Assembly: GCF_020089865.1 (NCBI RefSeq)
Contig: NZ_JAIRBM010000002.1
Location: 124,001 to 188,000, forward strand
Direction: 5' to 3'
Origin: Microvirga puerhi
GTDB lineage: Bacteria > Pseudomonadota > Alphaproteobacteria > Rhizobiales > Beijerinckiaceae
DNA: 64,000 nucleotides
Shown here: positions 45,550 to 52,881 of the stretch, one piece after another
Layout of the letters: each line of letters opens with the position of its first letter
Position numbering within the stretch: the first letter of the stretch is position 1
Position numbers and translations under genes: made by a program
Notes under the pieces: generated by a model
Databases searched by the model: none
Told to the model about the DNA's origin: nothing
Seen by the model: the letters and a program-made list of their open reading frames with translations, nothing else

Positions 45550-45663
45550 CTAGGCCGTAGACTCATATGCGCACAGCCACAGCCACAGCCACAGCGAGGC
45601 GCGCTGGACCATGGAGAGAAAATTGGTGGCAAGCTTCTCATAGCGTGTGGCAATGCTGCGGAA
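45550..45663 (-). pseudogene. IS5-family transposase C-terminal remnant
   Basis: The minus strand reads FRSIATRYEKLATNFLSMVQ, then RASLWLWLWLCAYES and a stop. The pattern (R-x-ATRYEKLA.NFL....LASIRLWLRAYES) is the tail of IS5-group transposases. The LWLWLW part has been expanded by CTGTGG/GCCACA triplet slippage (45573-45596). No inverted repeats or rest of the gene remain. Confidence 0.7.
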
Positions 45664-45877
45664 GCTCTAGGTTGCTCCGCTCCCACATGGATCGCGTGAC
45701 AAGCTCACCACCAACGATCTCATCGGCCGGATTGACGACATGGCCGAGCTCATCACCGGCGACCGGACCCATTTCTATTTGAAGGGTCATAGTGCGACTT
45801 CGCAGAGCGGCGGAAAGGGAAAACCTCACTAAGCGGTGGCGGCGTGAGATAAAGCGTCTCCCGTTAGGCTGGCTCCA

Positions 45878-46513
45878 TCAGCTGGCTGTGTTCTGTGGCC
45901 CGATGGGATGCAGGGCCAACACGGGCCCGACAGTCCCGCCTGGCCAAGGACCATTTTCGATATCGACGGAGAAGCATGCTTCAGTATACCGCCGAGCGGC
46001 AGAGAACACATCACTGTATTCGACCCTACTACAGACGAACAAGAACGCCTCTCCTCGTTGGACCCTTTGGAAATCCCGATCTCTCAGGGGAATCCTACCG
46101 GTATCGAAATCTCTGCCAGGACCAATAATGATGTCGCATGTGATATCGTCTTTCACCGAAAAGGTCGGGATGGGATCGCAAGCGTCCAAGATCTGAGAAG
46201 TAATCCACATACCGACCTTCATGGCAGGGCTGCGCCCATCGTTCTGCCAGCGCAATCCAATGGCCCAAACCCGTCCCGGTCGCCCTCCGTCAGGAATTCG
46301 AATATTGTCGGATGAGCCGACGGAACTTCCGAAATAGGTAATCCATGCCCGCTCGGAATGGACCGCGTCCTGCGCGGCTTTGGCGGCGAGAGCTGCTTCC
46401 TGCACGGCTCGGCGGGTGTGGTGAAGAGTGCCTGCGACGAATAACAGACCGACAAAGGTCAGTCCGGTTTGCCACCAAGCAGCATCGAGCGCCTTGAGAG
46501 CAGTCGTCGCCAT
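45878..46513 (-). CDS. Membrane-anchored protein, unrecognised
   Basis: A 211-residue protein. One hydrophobic segment near the N-terminus (WWQTGLTFVGLLFVAGTLH) is followed by a helical AVQEAALAAKAAQDAVHSERAW linker and a 140-residue soluble domain (IRIPDGGRPGRVWAIGLRWQNDGRSPAMKVGMWI..). This architecture of a short N-terminal helix, Ala-rich linker and ERAW start is common in uncharacterised alphaproteobacterial proteins. No Shine-Dalgarno is seen, so a truncated N-terminus is possible. Function unknown. Confidence 0.6.
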   Translation of the reverse strand: MATTALKALDAAWWQTGLTFVGLLFVAGTLHHTRRAVQEAALAAKAAQDAVHSERAWITYFGSSVGSSDNIRIPDGGRPGRVWAIGLRWQNDGRSPAMKVGMWITSQILDACDPIPTFSVKDDITCDIIIGPGRDFDTGRIPLRDRDFQRVQRGEAFLFVCSRVEYSDVFSAARRYTEACFSVDIENGPWPGGTVGPVLALHPIGPQNTAS

Positions 46514-46683
46514 ACTCTCTTGGGCGGCGAGATCTCGTTTTTCTATCTCGGTTGCCTTTTTTCAGCTTCAGTCCTGCCGGGTAGGGATTCTTGCTCGCCG
46601 AGTACAGCGTTAGCTGGCTGAGCAATCCATGTCGGCGGATAAGGAACTGTAATGTGGGAAGCGGATAGCGGCTCCTGGGGGCA

Positions 46684-46800
46684 CTATCGCCACTGGGGGA
46701 ATGAGCTAGGGATATGGGTTAGGGTGCTTCGATAGGCTGCGCTAAAGCCGATCGTTAGTCCTCCAACCGCAAGGAGGAGCAACCAATAGCAGCGAGCCAT
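46684..46800 (-). CDS. Possible 38-residue membrane peptide
   Basis: Frame MARCYWLLLLAVGGLTIGFS followed by AAYRSTLTHIPSSFPQWR: one hydrophobic helix and a short polar tail, upstream of and co-directional with the 45878 gene. No ribosome-binding site is evident. Confidence 0.3.
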   Translation of the reverse strand: MARCYWLLLLAVGGLTIGFSAAYRSTLTHIPSSFPQWR

Positions 46801-46934
46801 TGCAGAAAGGAGACCGCTGTGAACTTACCTCGCGCCAGCTTATTGCGGATGTACGGTTAAGTCTCCTTCACTCAAATAGCGGCTAGCGTCTGCTCAAGAG
46901 CGAAAACAGACATCGAAAACCGGAAGCTGTGGAT

Positions 46935-47105
46935 TCCTACTGTATTTTGATCTTGTGATTATATTGCAGCGTTCCTGCGCGGAGCGTCATTGACGCCTAT
47001 CCGGATTGAGGCAGGGTGGAGATCCCGCATCGCCGCGGCTTGCGGGTGGAGTGTCCGGAGCGATTCAGCCCTGTGCCGGCCTTGGCCAGGTCGGCCCGCG
47101 CTCGC
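46935..47105. repeat. Dispersed island repeat, copy C
   Basis: About 170 bases collinear with copy A (41660) and, in its second half, copy B (43605). It ends 70 bases before the 47173/47230 gene. It is one of three remnants of an unnamed element; the gap 46514-47229 otherwise holds only the weak ORF at 46684. Confidence 0.75.
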
Positions 47106-47229
47106 CCATGATGTGGCGCCTTGCAATGCTGGAGCAGCCACTGGCTCCGACCAATTTGAATCTCTATGATCATTGGGTAGGGCAGGGAAGGTGGCGGTGC
47201 CGTCGGTAGCGAAATCTGGTCGTCTGGTG

Positions 47230-47709
47230 ATGCGAGGCGTCGCCCTTGTCCTTTGGCAGATAAACTCTGCCATCAGTTTTATTTTCGCCGCCCTTTTAGC
47301 GAAGCTGGCCGGCGCAGGAGTTGGGCTCTTCTTTCTTGTGGCATTTTTGATCGTTGCCGCATTTGTCAGCCCTGACTTGGCGCTCATTTATGTAATCTTT
47401 GTCATCGCGGTCTTCCCGGCGCTCCTGCTTTCCATTCTTCAAACGGTCGTGCCAGCCACGCTCGTTGCACTTCCCGTTGTCGCGTTGATCATTCCAAAGC
47501 GCCGTTTCTATCGTTACCTGATCCTGCCTGTAGTAGGAGCTTCTACGGGCTCGCTGCTGTATACTGTAGCGGACCCTGACGAGAGAACAGGGGCGTTCTT
47601 CCTGCTGTACGGCATATTGGCTGGCGTGTCCGCAGGAGCCATGTTTGCCAATGCCCTCACAGACTGGGACACCCTGGGGCTAGAACCGTCTGCTGACACT
47701 GCTTCCTAA
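47230..47709 (+). CDS. Polytopic membrane protein, unrecognised
   Basis: A protein of about 159 residues (MRGVALVLWQINSAISF onward) with four to five hydrophobic stretches: FIFAALLAKLAGAGVGLFFLVAFLIVAAF, LALIYVIFVIAVFPALLLSIL, ATLVALPVVALII and YLILPVVGASTGSLLYTV. Its last part is AFFLLYGILAGVSAGAMFANAL. It ends polar. No family is recognised. The frame is open 19 codons further upstream (TTG at 47173), and no good Shine-Dalgarno marks either start. Confidence 0.55.
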   Translation: MRGVALVLWQINSAISFIFAALLAKLAGAGVGLFFLVAFLIVAAFVSPDLALIYVIFVIAVFPALLLSILQTVVPATLVALPVVALIIPKRRFYRYLILPVVGASTGSLLYTVADPDERTGAFFLLYGILAGVSAGAMFANALTDWDTLGLEPSADTAS

Positions 47710-47891
47710 CTGGTGAACGACCGACTTCGTAGTCGGGTCGCGCACCTTACTTCGTATCCCAAGGTCGCGCCAAGGATTGCAGCGATGACGACTGCGTAGT
47801 CTGCGATGCGGCCGCGCCGAGCCCGACGTTCGAGGATCGCCAGCATCGTGGGATCTTTGGAAAGGTCGTAATCGTCGTAGTCGCTGGTCAT
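47706..47891 (-). CDS. Small membrane protein, unrecognised
   Basis: A 61-residue protein: acidic N-terminus (MTSDYDDYDLSKDPTMLAIL), then ERRARRGRIADYAVVIAAILGATLGYEVR with one hydrophobic segment. GAAGAAG lies upstream. The tail (RCATRLRSRSFTS) may be read-through of a decayed end. It lies directly downstream of the 47921 gene on the same strand and converges on the 47230 gene. Confidence 0.4.
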   Translation of the reverse strand: MTSDYDDYDLSKDPTMLAILERRARRGRIADYAVVIAAILGATLGYEVRCATRLRSRSFTS

Positions 47892-47920
47892 TGGCGCTTC
47901 TTCAGGCGGGCGGGCTGGAG

Positions 47921-48145
47921 CTACTCCATCCAGGCCCGGATGTTCTCGGCTCCTTGTGGCCCGCGAACGGCAATCACCCCTCGTTGGCCATTCTCCTTAT
48001 CACCATTAAAGAAGGCATCCCGAGCTGAGGCGGACATAGCGAGGACAGATGCTGCCTCGCATTCGGCCCGCCATTCCTCTGACCAGGTGTTCACTGGCTC
48101 GCCAGTGATCTCAGAGATGGCAGTGGTGTCGCGGGAGTAGGTCAT
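47921..48145 (-). CDS. Phage-type small protein (DUF7696-like)
   Basis: A 74-residue soluble protein: MTYSRDTTAISEITGEPVNT, WSEEWRAECEAASVLAMSASARDAFF, GDKENGQRGVIAVRGPQGAENIRAWM. I recall near-identical openings (AISEITGEPVNTWSEEWR) in small Rhizobiales and phage-island proteins of DUF7696 type, with no known function. Its 5' 32 bases are duplicated at 48976-49007. Confidence 0.6.
   Translation of the reverse strand: MTYSRDTTAISEITGEPVNTWSEEWRAECEAASVLAMSASARDAFFNGDKENGQRGVIAVRGPQGAENIRAWME
48110..48141. repeat. 32-bp repeat, copy 1
   Basis: CTCAGAGATGGCAGTGGTGTCGC-type segment covering the start of the 47921 gene; the second copy at 48976-49007 differs at about three bases. Confidence 0.7.
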
Positions 48146-48296
48146 GCCCTACAAATGGCAGGGAAGGGTGAATACAGAGTTGATCGGCCCAGGCCCCAGC
48201 CCCTGTTAGGAGAAACGGCAGGTTGACTGGGAGGGTCAGGAAGATGGGAAAGGCCCCAGCTGATAAGCTAAGTCCGTCAATAAACTGGCTCGCCTC

Positions 48297-48827
48297 TTAT
48301 CCTGGTCCCAGGTGAGTTGAATTGTCAGGCTCCTCTTCGACGGTCCCTTGGCTTCCTAAGTGAGAGATCCAGACAAGCCGGAGGGATGCTGCGATGCATA
48401 GAATGGCGGCTGGCTTCATCAGCATCTGCCAGGAGACATGCGTCTCGACCTCCACCATATCCGTGGCAAAGTCTACGACTAAGTAGACTAGTATAACCTC
48501 CATCAGCGTGATCTTAAGTTCGCTGATCCCGCTCACCCGCATCCACTGGGGTAGTCTGCTCCGAGCAGTCTCGGGGAGATCGAAGGCAAAGCCGAACGTG
48601 ATCGCATAGGCGAAGACAATCAGCACAAGCCCGAACAGGAATGCGTCAGTGGCCTGCATAACCGAGGCGATGACCGTGAGGCCGCTGGTTTCACTCGGCA
48701 AAAAGGCAAACCCTAAGGCATAGGCCAGCTTGATTCCGCCAACCCCGAAGATCAGGAGCGCTCCGATGGCCGCGCCAGCGGCAGCAAGGAGCGTGATCCA
48801 GCGCAACGAAAGAATGAAATGGATCAT
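48297..48827 (-). CDS. YqhA family (UPF0114) membrane protein
   Basis: A 176-residue protein with four predicted helices in the layout of UPF0114/YqhA: LRWITLLAAAGAAIGALLIFGVGGIKLAYAL, SVMQATDAFLFGLVLIVFAYAITFGFAFDLPE, ELKITLMEVILVYLVVDFATDM and MLMKPAAILCIAASLRLVWIS. The E-K-Q-like charged residues within helices and the ATDAFLFG segment are typical. Function is unknown. It is intact in the island. Confidence 0.75.
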   Translation of the reverse strand: MIHFILSLRWITLLAAAGAAIGALLIFGVGGIKLAYALGFAFLPSETSGLTVIASVMQATDAFLFGLVLIVFAYAITFGFAFDLPETARSRLPQWMRVSGISELKITLMEVILVYLVVDFATDMVEVETHVSWQMLMKPAAILCIAASLRLVWISHLGSQGTVEEEPDNSTHLGPG

Positions 48828-48975
48828 CGAAACATACGGCCTGCCTGAGCTACAGGGTCTTCTGTCTTGGCCACAAGGACGACCCTAGCAGAAGATTGCT
48901 CTGACGGGAATTGATGCCCCTGGGCCGGAAGGTTCAAGAATTGTCGAAGGGTGCTCCTAGGAGGGCCGGGGCGTC

Positions 48976-49007
48976 CTCAGAGATGGCGGTGGTATCGCGG
49001 GAGTAGG
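48976..49007. repeat. 32-bp repeat, copy 2
   Basis: Near-copy of 48110-48141, here outside any gene, suggesting a local duplication with loss of the rest of the gene. Confidence 0.7.
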
Positions 49008-49074
49008 GTTGATTGCTCATTTATCTGCGTTGCCAGGAGGGCCGATATTCACGGGATTAAGCCTAGGCCGCCAT

Positions 49075-49887
49075 CTAGGGGGCTCCCGCGAATGTATCGG
49101 GTTTGGGAAAGAAGCTGTCTGCGTCAATCGTAAGCGCGGCCGACAATGCAGGATCACCCATCTTCCGCTGAGCACGGGCCGGCGAGTACTTTATGCCACT
49201 ATACAGTAAGTCAGATGCGCTTGATGCCACTTTCCGGATTTCATCGTATCTATGGGAGAAGCCAAACAAGCACTTCGCTATGGATTTCACGATGTCAGTA
49301 GCTATCTCGACAATCTCAGTAGTTTCTTCCCACGTAGGACGACCTATGGGAGCTTTCCCGCGCCGCTCTTCCCGAGTTGTAAGAATTGGGTGGGCCGCAG
49401 TATTTCTATAATTCTTGATTTTAAGGAGGGTTTGTCCCCCTTCAACCGATTTTGCTTTGTCGAAGGCGTTCACGAGAGTATCCACTACGGAGAACTCTGT
49501 TTTGGGCGGCCCCATTTCCCCAAATGGATTTGGTAGTTCGGGAGGGATTTCATAAGACTTGTCGATCAAGTCGAGCACGGCTGGGTGGTTTAGTGCCGTG
49601 CAAAAAGTAGGAATACTGAAGCCAGCTGCATCGAAGCTCTCCCAAATCGCGGCTATTTCTAGGATAACTGTGTTCCCAATTACTTCCGTAACAACGCGAC
49701 CAGATGTCAGTACCGAGCGGTTTTCAACAGTGGCTAATGGGTTATACTTATCTTGCGACCGCAGGTCTTCCTGAAGAATTATAACGCCCCATAGGTGTTC
49801 GTGGAGCCGCTGCATCCTCGACTTCGCGACAAATATACGTTCTGAAGGTGTCAGAAAGCTTAGGTCTTTTGGATCGTTGGCCGCCAT
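49075..49887 (-). CDS. HEPN-like protein, candidate toxin/defence ribonuclease
   Basis: A 270-residue helical protein of unknown family. Residues 157-167 read IKNYRNTAAHP, an R-N-x3-H arrangement matching the R-x4-H catalytic motif of HEPN ribonucleases; it lies in a helix as usual. The N-terminal part (TPSERIFVAKSRMQRLHEHLWGVII) and the VVTEVIGNTVILEIAAIWESFD helix resemble the four-helix AbiU2-like arrangement. HEPN proteins include abortive-infection and toxin nucleases. Its place at the island edge, GC lower than neighbours, supports a cargo-defence role. No partner antitoxin (such as a nucleotidyltransferase) is visible. Confidence 0.55.
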   Translation of the reverse strand: MAANDPKDLSFLTPSERIFVAKSRMQRLHEHLWGVIILQEDLRSQDKYNPLATVENRSVLTSGRVVTEVIGNTVILEIAAIWESFDAAGFSIPTFCTALNHPAVLDLIDKSYEIPPELPNPFGEMGPPKTEFSVVDTLVNAFDKAKSVEGGQTLLKIKNYRNTAAHPILTTREERRGKAPIGRPTWEETTEIVEIATDIVKSIAKCLFGFSHRYDEIRKVASSASDLLYSGIKYSPARAQRKMGDPALSAALTIDADSFFPKPDTFAGAP

Positions 49888-50000
49888 TCGCGACTCGCCT
49901 GCCCCGAGTTTGCTAGGATTTCTGCCACACCATTTGGGACAAAGTCCACTATATGGGCTCGTGCGTACTTTCTTAAGGAGTTAAGTGCGGCTCTATCCAT

Positions 50001-50384
50001 CTATTCCCCCTTCTGTTCTTTGGGGGAGAGGGAAGGGGATAGGGCGTCTCCTCTTTCAGAGGACCGCGCCGGAATGCCTCCGGCACTCGACCGCTCCGCG
50101 TTCTCGCCGTTCCGGTTCTCGTCGCTGACGCTGGCGGCGCGGTAGAGCGAAACTGCCTTGGCAATGAACGCAAGAGCCTCCCCGTCGGTCATCCACTCAG
50201 CAGCATACAGCCTGTCACCATAGGCTTCCTCGTGCTCCCACTCAGGATTGCCCACGGGCTCGCCACCGATCCCCATAGATCAACGCTGACCACGGGCGCG
50301 GAGATAGAACGCCTTGCCGTCCACCAAGCCTTCCGCTTGGGCGGGACAATTGCCGCCTAGATATTCGATCTCGATTCCGCTCAT
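50001..50384 (-). pseudogene. Phage-type small gene interrupted by TGG-to-TGA
   Basis: The minus strand starts with MSGIEIEYLGGNCPAQAEGL and continues VDGKAFYLRARGQR to a TGA at 50282-50280. The same frame then continues at once with SMGIGGEPVGNPEWEHEEAYGDRLYAAEWMTDGEALAFIAKAVSLYRA. I recall relatives with RARGxRWS at this point, so TGA replaces a Trp codon. Both sides read as one protein of about 125 residues. The tail after residue 90 is Ser/Glu-rich. Either it is a pseudogene or the second half is translated from its own ATG at 50276. Confidence 0.65.
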
Positions 50385-50459
50385 CCCCGTCTTCCCAGAA
50401 CAAGAAAGGGGGCGGAGAAGGCAGGTTCTCGGTTTACATTTCGACTGTAAGTCATTGAT

Positions 50460-50496
50460 CTTACGTGCCTCGATTTAGAGTCGATTCGCACGTAAG
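50460..50496. repeat. Inverted repeat beside the right island end
   Basis: CTTACGTGC (50460-50468) and GCACGTAAG (50488-50496), perfect 9-bp arms around a 19-base AT-rich centre, 30 bases from the direct repeat. Possibly an integrase arm or terminator relic. Confidence 0.6.
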
Positions 50497-50525
50497 TATT
50501 TGAAAAATCTTATAAATAATCGCAG

Positions 50526-50568
50526 CTTAATCAGCGGGTCCAAGGTTCGAGTCCTTGTACACCCACCA
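50526..50568 (+). repeat. Island direct repeat 2 (attR-type)
   Basis: An exact 43-base copy of the tRNA-Lys 3' half (37469-37511), including CCA. It has no 5' half, so it is not a tRNA gene. Confidence 0.95.
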
Positions 50569-51041
50569 ATTTAACCCTTGCAGCACAAAGGGTTCAGAAA
50601 TTTAAACTGCGGTGCGACGGAAATTCTCCGCCCATTTTGCGACTGAGAGCTTTCCTTTCAGTAACCTTATGGGACTTCCAAAGGCACCGTGATTGCTGGG
50701 GCTACTGCGCCGACGTTCGTGCGCAGGCCGCCTTGGAAACGGGGCGATATCGGCGCCAGCGCTTACCATCTGGTGATCTAGCCAACTCAGTTATCCGCAC
50801 TCAGAACCAGACCCCGAATCTTGACCGTATGGTGAGGAAGCTGAAGCGCCGTGCCACCAGAAGAACGCGTGTCCTCTTTTAACACGATAGCTGGATGATC
50901 CTCTCCTCCCTTGGAGTAGAATGGAGCGTCCCGAGCCGCCGCAATTGCCAGTCCGCACTCTGAGGTGAGGACGGCCACATCAGCTGGCAACTTGCGGGCG
51001 AGGCAGTATTATTCGGACTTCTTAGAGAAAGCGACATTCGC
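50569..51041. other. Chromosomal spacer after the island
   Basis: 470 bases. AACCCTT (50573-50579) and AAGGGTT (50588-50594) could form a weak hairpin, perhaps the original tRNA-Lys terminator now separated from its gene by the island. No supported gene; a + strand frame at 50637 has no start signal. Confidence 0.4.
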
Positions 51042-52670
51042 ATGATCAGCGTAGAGACCCTGCAGCAGCTCTTTCCAACAGAAGGCGAAATGCTCGCGGA
51101 GGTTCGTCCGCCAGCTCCGATCAATCAACGTGTCTATCTCATCGATGGTGAGCTCAAGTCCTGGAGCGGAGAGGTCGAGACGGTTCGGTCGCCTGTCTGC
51201 ATCCGTCATGCGGATGGTAAGCTGGAGCAGATCGAGCTCGGCAGTTATCCCGTTGGCGGGGAGCCGGAGGCAGAGAGTGCTCTCGCTGCGGCCGTAGCCG
51301 CCTATGATGAAGGGCGAGGGGTCTGGCCGACGATGACGGTCGGTGACCGTATTGCCTGCATGCAGTCCTTCACCAATCAGATGGTTGCCCGTCGCGAGGA
51401 TGTGGTCAATCTCATCATGTGGGAGATCGGCAAGAGTCGAGCCGATTCCGAGAAGGAGTTCGATCGGACCGTCGACTACATCCGAGCGACGATCGAAGCG
51501 CTCAAGGAACTGGACAACAATAATTCACGTTTTCAGATCGTCGAGGGCACCATTGGCCAGATTCGACGCACCCCGCTTGGCGTAGTGCTGTGCATGGGGC
51601 CATATAATTATCCGCTCAACGAGACTTTCGCCACGCTGATCCCCGCCCTCATCATGGGCAATACCGTCGTGTTCAAACCGCCGCGTTACGGCGCTCTCCT
51701 GTTCTATCCGCTTCTCGAGGCCTTCCGCAGTGCGTTTCCAAAGGGCGTGATCAATACCGTCTATGGACGAGGCGCTGTCGTCGTTCCGCGTCTTCTCGAT
51801 TCGGGGCGCGTGAATGTCTTGACCCTCATTGGTTCGAGCAAGGTCGCCGATCATCTGAAAAAGCTGCCCCCGAAAGCTCACCGTCTTCGGGCCATCCTCG
51901 GCCTCGACGCGAAGAATGCGGCCATTGTCCTGCCTGACGCCGACATCGATCTCGCGGTCAAGGAATGCCTTTTGGGCAGTCTGTCCTTCAACGGACAGCG
52001 TTGCACGGCTCTCAAGATGCTGATGGTGCATCAGTCGATCGTCGAGCCGTTCCTCAATCGTTTCACTGAAGAACTCGCCAAGCTGAAAGTCGGCATGCCC
52101 TGGGAGAAAGGGGTGAGCATCACGCCGCTCCCCGAACTCGGCAAGGTCGATTACATGACTCAACTTCTTGAGGACGCCAAAGCGAAAGGGGCCCGTGTCG
52201 TCAACGCCGGCGGAGGAGCCTCTTGCGGAACATTGTTCTATCCGGCTGTCGTCTATCCCGTTCAAGAGGGGATGAAGCTATACCGAGAGGAGCAGTTCGG
52301 CCCGATCGTCCCGGTGGCCTCGTTCGAGGATCTGGAGACCGCCCTGGAATACGTCATCTCCTCCGAGCATGGTCAGCAGGTCAGCATTTTCAGCTCAAGT
52401 CCAGATCAGATCGGCCGTCTCGTCGACCCGCTCGTCAATCAGGTCTGCCGCGTCAATATCAACTGTCAGTGCCAGCGTGGGCCGGATGTATTCCCGTTCA
52501 CCGGGCGAAAGGACTCGGCAGAGGGAACGCTGTCCGTTACCGATGCTCTGCGCTCGTTCTCGATCCGGTCGATGATCGCGACGAAGCAGACTGAATCCAA
52601 CAAACAGCTTCTCGATACGATCGTCACCGAGCACAAGTCGAATTTCATCAATACGCGCTTCATCTTCTAG
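51042..52670 (+). CDS. gapN: GapN-type NADP-dependent glyceraldehyde-3-phosphate dehydrogenase
   Basis: A 542-residue aldehyde dehydrogenase of the non-phosphorylating GAPDH type. CMGPYNYPLNETFATLIPALIMGNTVVFKPPRYG is the cofactor-binding region and FNGQRCTALK contains the catalytic Cys321. GPIVPVASFEDLETALEY and QRGPDVFPFTGRKDSAEGTLS follow. The position of the usual ALDH general-base Glu (LELGGK) reads LGLDAKNAAIV, with Gly in place of the Glu and Asp two residues on. It would oxidise glyceraldehyde-3-phosphate to 3-phosphoglycerate with NADP+. The N-terminal 60 residues are an extension. The start is inferred from family length. Confidence 0.82.
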   Translation: MISVETLQQLFPTEGEMLAEVRPPAPINQRVYLIDGELKSWSGEVETVRSPVCIRHADGKLEQIELGSYPVGGEPEAESALAAAVAAYDEGRGVWPTMTVGDRIACMQSFTNQMVARREDVVNLIMWEIGKSRADSEKEFDRTVDYIRATIEALKELDNNNSRFQIVEGTIGQIRRTPLGVVLCMGPYNYPLNETFATLIPALIMGNTVVFKPPRYGALLFYPLLEAFRSAFPKGVINTVYGRGAVVVPRLLDSGRVNVLTLIGSSKVADHLKKLPPKAHRLRAILGLDAKNAAIVLPDADIDLAVKECLLGSLSFNGQRCTALKMLMVHQSIVEPFLNRFTEELAKLKVGMPWEKGVSITPLPELGKVDYMTQLLEDAKAKGARVVNAGGGASCGTLFYPAVVYPVQEGMKLYREEQFGPIVPVASFEDLETALEYVISSEHGQQVSIFSSSPDQIGRLVDPLVNQVCRVNINCQCQRGPDVFPFTGRKDSAEGTLSVTDALRSFSIRSMIATKQTESNKQLLDTIVTEHKSNFINTRFIF

Positions 52671-52881
52671 CGGCTACGTATCTTGGAGGCGCCCGGCGAT
52701 CGGGCGTCCCTTCCCCTGCGAAGTCGCTCGCATCTTGGCTATGGCCGCACCATGCCGGCGTGTCGAATGCTCGCTGGATGACGCCAGATCGCCAGGTCCC
52801 TGACATTTTGTCCGATCCAAGACGCTCGTCCAGCATCTCTGCCCATGGCATAAGGCGGCCGCAACATCAGGCTCAGGACCC

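Larger units (their letters stand above)
37512..50568. mobile_element. Genomic island integrated at tRNA-Lys
   Basis: About 13 kb between exact 43-bp copies of the tRNA-Lys 3' end. The classic outcome of integrase-driven insertion at a tRNA is a rebuilt tRNA at one end and a partial copy at the other. Content differs from the flanks: pseudogenes (hsdR remnant, thermonuclease, a phage-type small gene, a secreted protein), an IS5 remnant, dispersed repeats, large non-coding spans, and genes of no common theme (ABC transporter, PhzF, DUF1993, YqhA, HEPN-like). No integrase or mobilisation gene is recognisable, so the island looks old and immobile. Confidence 0.88.

Noticed and set aside
45573-45600. 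AGCCAC hexamer run as a microsatellite or CRISPR-like array
   Set aside because: It is a short slippage expansion of the LWLW codons in an IS5 transposase tail; no spacer-repeat structure.
37512-50525. CRISPR array or complete restriction-modification system in the island
   Set aside because: No regularly spaced repeats; only an hsdR scrap remains, without hsdM or hsdS.
50526-50568. A second tRNA-Lys gene
   Set aside because: Only the 3' 43 bases are present; no acceptor 5' strand or D-arm, so it is an attachment-site copy.
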